Part shown: piece by piece, positions 46,501 to 51,946 of the stretch
Position numbering within the stretch: the first letter of the stretch is position 1
How the letters are laid out: the number at the start of each line of letters is the position of its first letter
Source of the DNA: Poronia punctata
Taxonomy: Eukaryota; Ascomycota; Sordariomycetes; Xylariales; Xylariaceae
DNA: 51,946 bases
Assembly: GCA_022579005.1 (NCBI GenBank)
Contig: MU401563.1
Coordinates: 73,473 to 125,418, forward strand
Direction: 5' to 3'
Notes under the pieces: model-generated
The model's input: only the letters and a program-made list of their open reading frames with translations
Database searches by the model: none
What the model was told of the DNA's origin: nothing
Program-made: the position numbers and the translations under genes

Positions 46501-49245
46501 AGTAGCTTTTTTAAAAAAATACTTTTTTAAGCGCTTTTTTAAGCATATAGTAAGCTTAATAATAAACTTAAACTATATTTATTTACTTTAAGCTAATATA
46601 GCAAAGTTTATTTAATAAAAGTATAAATTAGCAGCAAGCTAATTTAAATAATAATATAGCTTTTATAACTTTTAGCTTTAACTTGCTTAAAAAAAAGTTT
46701 TTACTTACTATATTTTTAACTATGCTTATAAATAATTAATAACTTATATTTAAAAGTTAACACTTTTATTTTATTTATTTAAACTATAAGTAATTTATAT
46801 TAACTTAATACTTAATTTAATAGTTTTTAATAGCTTATATATTTATTATTTAGTATAAAAAATAACGTACTTTTTTTTTTACTTTATATGCAATAAGAAA
46901 AAGTAGCTAATTTTAGCTTAGCTATTAGTATAATTGCTATTTATATAAGCTTATATAAATAAAAACTTAAAAAATATTTATATTGCTAATATAGCGTTTT
47001 TGCTAGCTTAGTATAGCTTTTTATACTTTAGCAAAGTTATTTACTTTAATTATAATACTTTAAATACTTACTATTTTATAAAACTTAGCTTAATATAAAA
47101 GTATATTAACTTTTTGCTTTAAGCTAACTATTTTTATGTTTTTTTTTATATTTTAAAAATAAATTATAACTAAAATAGTATAAGTATTATAATTTATATA
47201 ACTAAGCTAGTAGCTTGCTTAGTTAAGTATATAAAAACTTTACTTAGTTAAACTTTATTTTTAATTTATATTACTAGCTTTTTACTTTTTTTTTAGCTTA
47301 AAGCTAGCATATTTTTATATTAAAAAGCTTTAGCTATTTTAATTAAATGCTTAGCTAACTTTAATATTTTACTAAAAACTTATATTAAATATAGCTTTTA
47401 TAAAAAAGTAATATAGTATGCTTATAATATAAGCTTAATAAGTACTAAAATAAAACTACTTAGTAAGTAATTATTAAATATATTTAAATACTACTATAAA
47501 GCATTACTTTTAAACCTTTTTAAGCTTTAAAATAAGTTTATTATAAGCTTTAGTACTTAATAGTTAATATAGTTTACTTATAATACTATATGCTTTACTT
47601 TATTTAAATAATTAAATTTTTTTTTATAAGTTATAAGTAAAGCGCTACTAGCTTATAATAGTTATATATATTAAAATATATTTTATATTTTAAGCAAATA
47701 GTAAGTTTAGCAACTTATTATTAACTTATAAAAACTACTTTTTAGCTTTTTTTTTTTTATTTTTAACTTTTATTAACTTTTTATTTTAAATAGCAGCTTT
47801 AACTTTATATGCTTTTTTTTTTTGCTTATAAGCATTTTTAACTTTTTTTTAAAAAGCTTTTAAAAAATATTAGTTTTTATAATATATTAATAGCTTATAG
47901 CTAAATTGCTAAAAAAGTACTTATAGCTTATTTTATAAAAAATAAGTTTTTGTTTAAAACTATTTAAAAGTTAAATAGCTTTGCGCATTATAAACTATAT
48001 ATTAAACTTTTTTTAAATATTATAGCGTTTAAAAAAAAGCTACTAAAACGTTAATATAATAATAATATATTATATTTTTTTAACTTTACTTATAATATAA
48101 TAGCTACTACTTTTATATTTTCTATAAAATTTAATATATTAAGTATACTTATTAGTTTTTAAAATATAGTTTATAATATAAAAGTTGTTATAATTTTATA
48201 AGCTATTAGTAGCATACTATAATATTAGCGCTACTTTATAAAAATTTAATTTTTATTTACTTAGGTAATAAAATTAAAGCAATTTTTATAAAATATATTT
48301 TACTTTTTAAAAAATAATAAGTTTTAGTTTATAACTTATTAAAAGCTTATTACTAAATTATAAAAATAGCATTTTTATTTATTATTATATTTAAAGTGCT
48401 TAAAATTTATAAGCGCTAAAGCTATTTTTTTTGCTTTAAGCATATTAGTTAAAACGTTGCTTTTATAAAGCATTAATAATATTTTACTAATTTATATTTT
48501 AATAACTTTTAAAAAATTTACTTTAATATAATTTAATAATAAAAAGCAAAGAAAATAAAACTAAGCTAGCTTTAGCTTTAGCTATTTAAAGCGCTAAAGC
48601 ATTGCTAAAAGCTTGCTATTATATTATAAAAAAAGTAAAAAAACTTATTTTAAAAAAAAGTAATATAAAAAAAAAAAAAAAAAAAAGTTAAGCAATTTAA
48701 AAAAAAAGCTTTTTTTTATATTTATTTTTTATTAACTTTTATTATTTTTTTAAATAGTATACTACTATTAGCGCTTACTAATATTATATTGCTTTTTACT
48801 ACTAAGTTTTAGCTACTTTTATTTTAAAAGCAATAACTACTTATTATAAAACTTATATTTTTTTTACTTTAATTTAAAACTTATTTATACTTTATATTTT
48901 TTACTATTTTAAAAGTTAATAACTTTATATTAATATACTTTATTAAAAATTTAATTTAAATATAATTAAAGTATAAATATAAATAGCTACTAGCTAGCTA
49001 GTAATTTATTTATATATTATAATTTTTATTTAGCTATAGCTATATTAATTAAGCTTAATAAAAGCTTTATTATTAATATAGCTATATAATGCTAACTTAT
49101 AAAATATTAGCTAAGCTTACTAATAAAACTTTATTTTATTAAGCTTACTATATACTTTTTTTGCTAGCTAGCTATAAAGCTTACGTTTTTTTAATATATA
49201 TACTAATTAACTTTATAAAATATATACTTATAAGTATACTATAAA
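43464..49245. mobile_element. Unclassified AT-rich (RIP-saturated) element, long copy
   Basis: An AT-converted block with no open frame of 60 codons. Its first 97 bp (43464-43560) recur at 49246-49342 without a gap, and its last ~262 bp (48984-49245) recur at 49505-49766. This is the pattern of two copies head to tail, with this as the long one (~5.8 kb). TAGCTTAG marks its start and the junction. The left edge keeps G/C (GGCTTGCAGGGCCCTAC), while inner sequence is AT only. No LTR pair and no clear terminal inverted repeat were found, so class is open. Confidence 0.65.
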
Positions 49246-49253
49246 TAGCTTAG
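48984..49253. repeat. Direct repeat copy 1 (right end of long copy)
   Basis: 270 bp, matches 49505-49774 at a constant offset of 521 bp. Differences are mainly C/T and G/A, with this copy the more AT-converted. Confidence 0.85.
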
Positions 49254-49342
49254 TTTATAAGCTTATAAAGCTTTACTTATAACTTTACTTTTTATATTAT
49301 ACTTTTTATATATATTTTATAGCGCTAGTAAGTTAAAATTAA
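49246..49342. repeat. Direct repeat (left end of short copy)
   Basis: 97 bp, the internal partner of 43464-43560. It begins exactly where the long copy's right-end repeat finishes, which defines the head-to-tail junction. Confidence 0.85.
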
Positions 49343-49504
49343 CTTGTTTACTATTTTTATTTTAACTAGCTAGCGCTATATATTATTAAAAAAAGTAAAA
49401 AAAAAAGTTTTTAAAAATAAAGTAAGCTTAAATAAGCTAAAATAGCTATATATTTTTATTTTTTAGTTTTTTATTTTAAGTTTTTTTTTATTTTTTTAGC
49501 TAAG

Positions 49505-49774
49505 CAGCTGCTAGCTAGCTAGCAATTTACTTATATATTATAATTTTTACTTAGCTATAGCTATATTAATTAAGCTTAATAAAAGCTTTATTATTAATAT
49601 AGCTATATAATGCTAACTTATAAAATGCTAGCTAAGCTTACTAATAAGACCTTATTTTATTAAGCCTGCTACGCACCTTTTTTACTAGCTAGCTGCAAAG
49701 CTTACACTTCCCTAATATACGTACTAATTAACCCTACAAAATGTGTGCTTGCAAGTGTGCTGTAGATAGCCTGA
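49505..49774. repeat. Direct repeat copy 2 (right end of short copy)
   Basis: Partner of 48984-49253. It retains G/C such as CTGCTACGCACC and GTGTGCTTGCAAGTGTGC where copy 1 reads mostly A and T. Confidence 0.85.
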
Positions 49775-51640
49775 ACCACGCATCTTTGATCAAGGAACGA
49801 ACTAATATGGAGTTCCGAGGTTGGCTAGTACCCAAAAAAAAATATTCAATATGTCAACTCATCACTCTAAAATTACTGGAGGACAAAGAAAGATCAGCCC
49901 AAGACGATGGATGCACGACACCCGCGCAGCTACAAAGCGGCATCAGCTCCGGAAAGTTTCATGCACTAGAGACCCCCCGATGCATCCAGTGTAGTGTTGG
50001 ACATGGGGAGATTCTACTGCGCGCACAAAAGCATCCTTGAGGAAAAAAGAAAAGAAATAAAATTGGAAGATGGCGAATGATTTTTGTTTGGCCGCTACGG
50101 TAACTCTTACTCTGACAATGTGATAGTGGCTATAGAAATGAGACACCAGCGAGCGCGCTGCATCTGCTGTAGGGTGTGTCCTAGTCTACATCTGCTGTAG
50201 TGCAGTGCCAAGCCAAGTGGCTAAAGCTGATACAGTGCCGAATACTTACTTACCTTACCTTAACAACTAGGTACTTATGTACTTACCTACTAGGTAAAGA
50301 GACATGTTCTTGGAGGGCGATTCTACGTGTACATAAATCTACCCTAACACGCCCGGCTTTTGAAAACAAGTATTTTCTTGTTGCAGGCTTTATTTAGATT
50401 AATTACCTAAGTAAAGGGGATTGAAGGGGATTGAAAGGCCATAACCCTTCTAGTCACCTCCCCTTGCCCATAGCTTTGGATTTATTTCAACCTCCCTTTA
50501 GCCATGGCTTCATAATAACCTAGCCGGTCACATGACCTTCCATACTTACCCATGGCTTTGGAATTCAGCCTCTCCTTTGGCCATGACCTTTCTAGTCACT
50601 CCCCTTGGTCATGGACTCTGGAAATAAGGCCATGGCTAATGTACTCGTAGGTCCTTTGAAAGATCATAGCCATGGACAGGTGGATTTAAAAGGTGTGGCT
50701 ACTTAGCTATAGTGGCTTGTATGTATATAGCACCGCCATACACCAAGCACCTTCTAGTCTATGTACCTACACTTTAGACCAGATTTCCTTAAAAGGTCTT
50801 GGCATTTCCCTACTCGTACCATTTCTTTGCAGTCTTTTATAGCATTCGGTTTTTACCGAGGCGGTTGCCAAGGAATAGAAAGCATTTACTTATGACTTGT
50901 GAGAATTACAGCTATAATGAAAATAGGTAGGTGTAGAACCGCGGGAAATCGCCAAATATAGACAGAAAACTTCCTAATATAGAAAAGCTGTACTTAAGTA
51001 CTTATTTAGGCAGAAATCTCGCCCCCTAGGACTCGGGTTAAAAGATTCCCTCTCTCTCTCTCTCTTCGGTATCTTGGTCCACGTAGAACCGAGGGCATTA
51101 CGATAGAATTATCAATCAACTACATCCCTAACTAGCAGTTAACTTTTCAAAAGAAAGAGGACCCTTGTAATTTCGCTTACGCGCGGTTGTAAAAACCCTG
51201 AGTTGACTACGATAGCTGACAATATGTCTTCTATTTTAAGAAGTAGGTATGAGTGAGTATGGAGTAGTACGCGAGCTTAGTAGTAATTATCAAAGTTACT
51301 TTACTTAGGTAGTTAGGGGACTAACTAAAGTTTGTACGAGTAGGCTTATCTCCGATTGCCAGAATAAATACACGTAAATAAATCATGGATGGAACCCGGG
51401 CAGTGTCGCGCAGCGCAGCTCAGGGTCAATACTAGAGTGTTGTTTGCTAGGTTAGGTAGGTATATGCGGAATTCCTGTAAAAAGGAATCTCGCATCTCGC
51501 CTTGTTTATAGATAGATAGGTACACGACTAAGCAGAGCTTTTGCACCCTATTTCCCCCGCTATTTTGTAATTGTAACAGATGGAGCATATAACCTGGATC
51601 TAAAGGTATTAGAAGTACTTTAGGTAACTAGGTACATAGT
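49775..51640. other. Gene-free region with imperfect repeats
   Basis: No convincing gene. At 50436-50640 segments containing GGCCAT...CTTTCTAGTCAC, CCCTTGCCCAT and CATGGCTTTGGA recur two to three times at spacings of about 82 and 142 bp. A CT microsatellite lies near 51050-51064. A 99-codon open frame (49741-50040) overlaps the repeat end and has no recognisable content. Confidence 0.5.
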
Positions 51641-51946
51641 AACTTTATTTTAAATAAGGTAAGATATGCTGTACGTATTTTAAACTATTATATAATATAT
51701 ACTTATACTTAAAAAGTACTAAAAATATATAAAGCACTTTAAACCTAGTTAAATATTTTTATAAATTATAATTAATTATATTACTTTTTTAAGTATATAG
51801 TTTTACTTTTAATGCTTTATACTTATTTTAATTTACTTTATTTACTATACTTTATTATTAAAGTTATAAGCTTAGTTTGCTTATAAAAAACTAGTACTAC
51901 TTTTAAAAGCTTAAAAGCTAGTTAATTACTTATAACTTTATTTTTA
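51641..51946. other. Start of another AT-rich RIP-like block
   Basis: Base composition switches sharply to A/T with the same residual AGCTT, ACTTTA and AAAGTAC words as the two large blocks. It is cut by the window end, so no boundaries or repeats can be defined. Confidence 0.65.

Larger units (their letters stand above)
49246..49774. mobile_element. Short internally deleted copy of the same element
   Basis: About 0.5 kb. The left 97 bp match the long copy's left end and the right ~262 bp match its right end, with ~160 bp of unmatched filler between. That filler includes an inverted repeat at 49318-49384 (TATAGCGCTAG...CTAGCGCTATA). The right edge (49665-49767) is much less mutated than the long copy's equivalent. 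It ends at TAGCCTGA, resembling the TAGCTTAG at the other two edges. It looks like a non-autonomous derivative. Confidence 0.6.

Noticed and set aside
43464..49774. hAT-type element (8-bp duplication, CAG-type ends) for the second AT-rich block
   Set aside because: The 8-bp edge words are not identical and no convincing terminal inverted repeat was found, so class was left open.
49741..50040. 99-codon plus-strand frame
   Set aside because: Its first codons lie inside the right-end repeat of the short element copy, and there is no recognisable motif.
1..51946. CRISPR array, defence island or prophage
   Set aside because: No regularly spaced short repeats and no prokaryotic gene content; the genes have spliceosomal introns.

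Overview
This window comes from a filamentous ascomycete, Pezizomycotina and most likely a Sordariomycete-type genome. The evidence is compact genes with short GT-AG introns and CTRAY-like branch points, a nuclear tRNA-Leu with an intron, a fungal gene set (bS16m, methylcrotonoyl-CoA carboxylase, a Sos7-like kinetochore protein), and long AT-rich blocks with the mark of repeat-induced point mutation (RIP). Spliced gene models were built by hand. Wherever exon joins are given as complete, the reading frame closes exactly.

Layout. 1-240 is a homopolymer-rich contig edge. 240-5480 holds no gene I can support. 5.7-12.4 kb is a compact housekeeping block: a small Cys-rich ORF (+), NAD(P)H-hydrate epimerase (-), mitochondrial ribosomal protein bS16m (+), the biotin-carrying subunit of methylcrotonoyl-CoA carboxylase (-) and a pyridoxamine-5'-phosphate-oxidase-like split-barrel protein (+). 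Next is tRNA-Leu(AAG) at 13.0 kb. From 13.65 to 31.72 kb lies a secreted-type GMC oxidoreductase gene, split by a 15.3-kb AT-rich insertion. That insertion resolves into two nested LTR retrotransposons. The outer one (14981-30255) has ~327-bp LTRs and a TATRG target duplication. The inner one (19205-27095) has 196-bp LTRs and a perfect CTAAT duplication. From 32 to 35 kb a Sos7-like coiled-coil protein (-) and an RS-rich splicing-type protein (+) are divergently transcribed. 35-37.7 kb is gene-poor. At 37.8-39.1 kb there is a bZIP-ankyrin protein (-). At 39.9-41.3 kb there is an aspartate kinase pseudogene (-), itself interrupted by a 550-bp Mutator-like MITE with 73-bp terminal inverted repeats and a 9-bp target duplication. 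42.1-43.1 kb holds an HpcH/HpaI-type aldolase (-). 43.46-49.77 kb is a second RIP-saturated block, which looks like a long copy and a ~0.5-kb internally deleted copy of one unclassified element lying head to tail. 49.8-51.6 kb is ordinary gene-free DNA, and AT-rich sequence resumes at about 51.65 kb.

How it fits together. The housekeeping genes look intact. The accessory part is a graveyard in which three types of insertion sit in or beside metabolic genes, with RIP inactivating the large repeats. RIP fades at the outer edges of the outer LTR element, and its left target-site copy differs from the right by one G-to-A change, as if RIP leaked into host DNA. Nothing here looks like a defence system, a CRISPR array or a complete secondary-metabolite cluster. 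The main discoveries are the nested, dated insertions, the MITE-broken aspartate kinase relic, the head-to-tail element pair and a frame-proven GC-AG intron in the epimerase gene.
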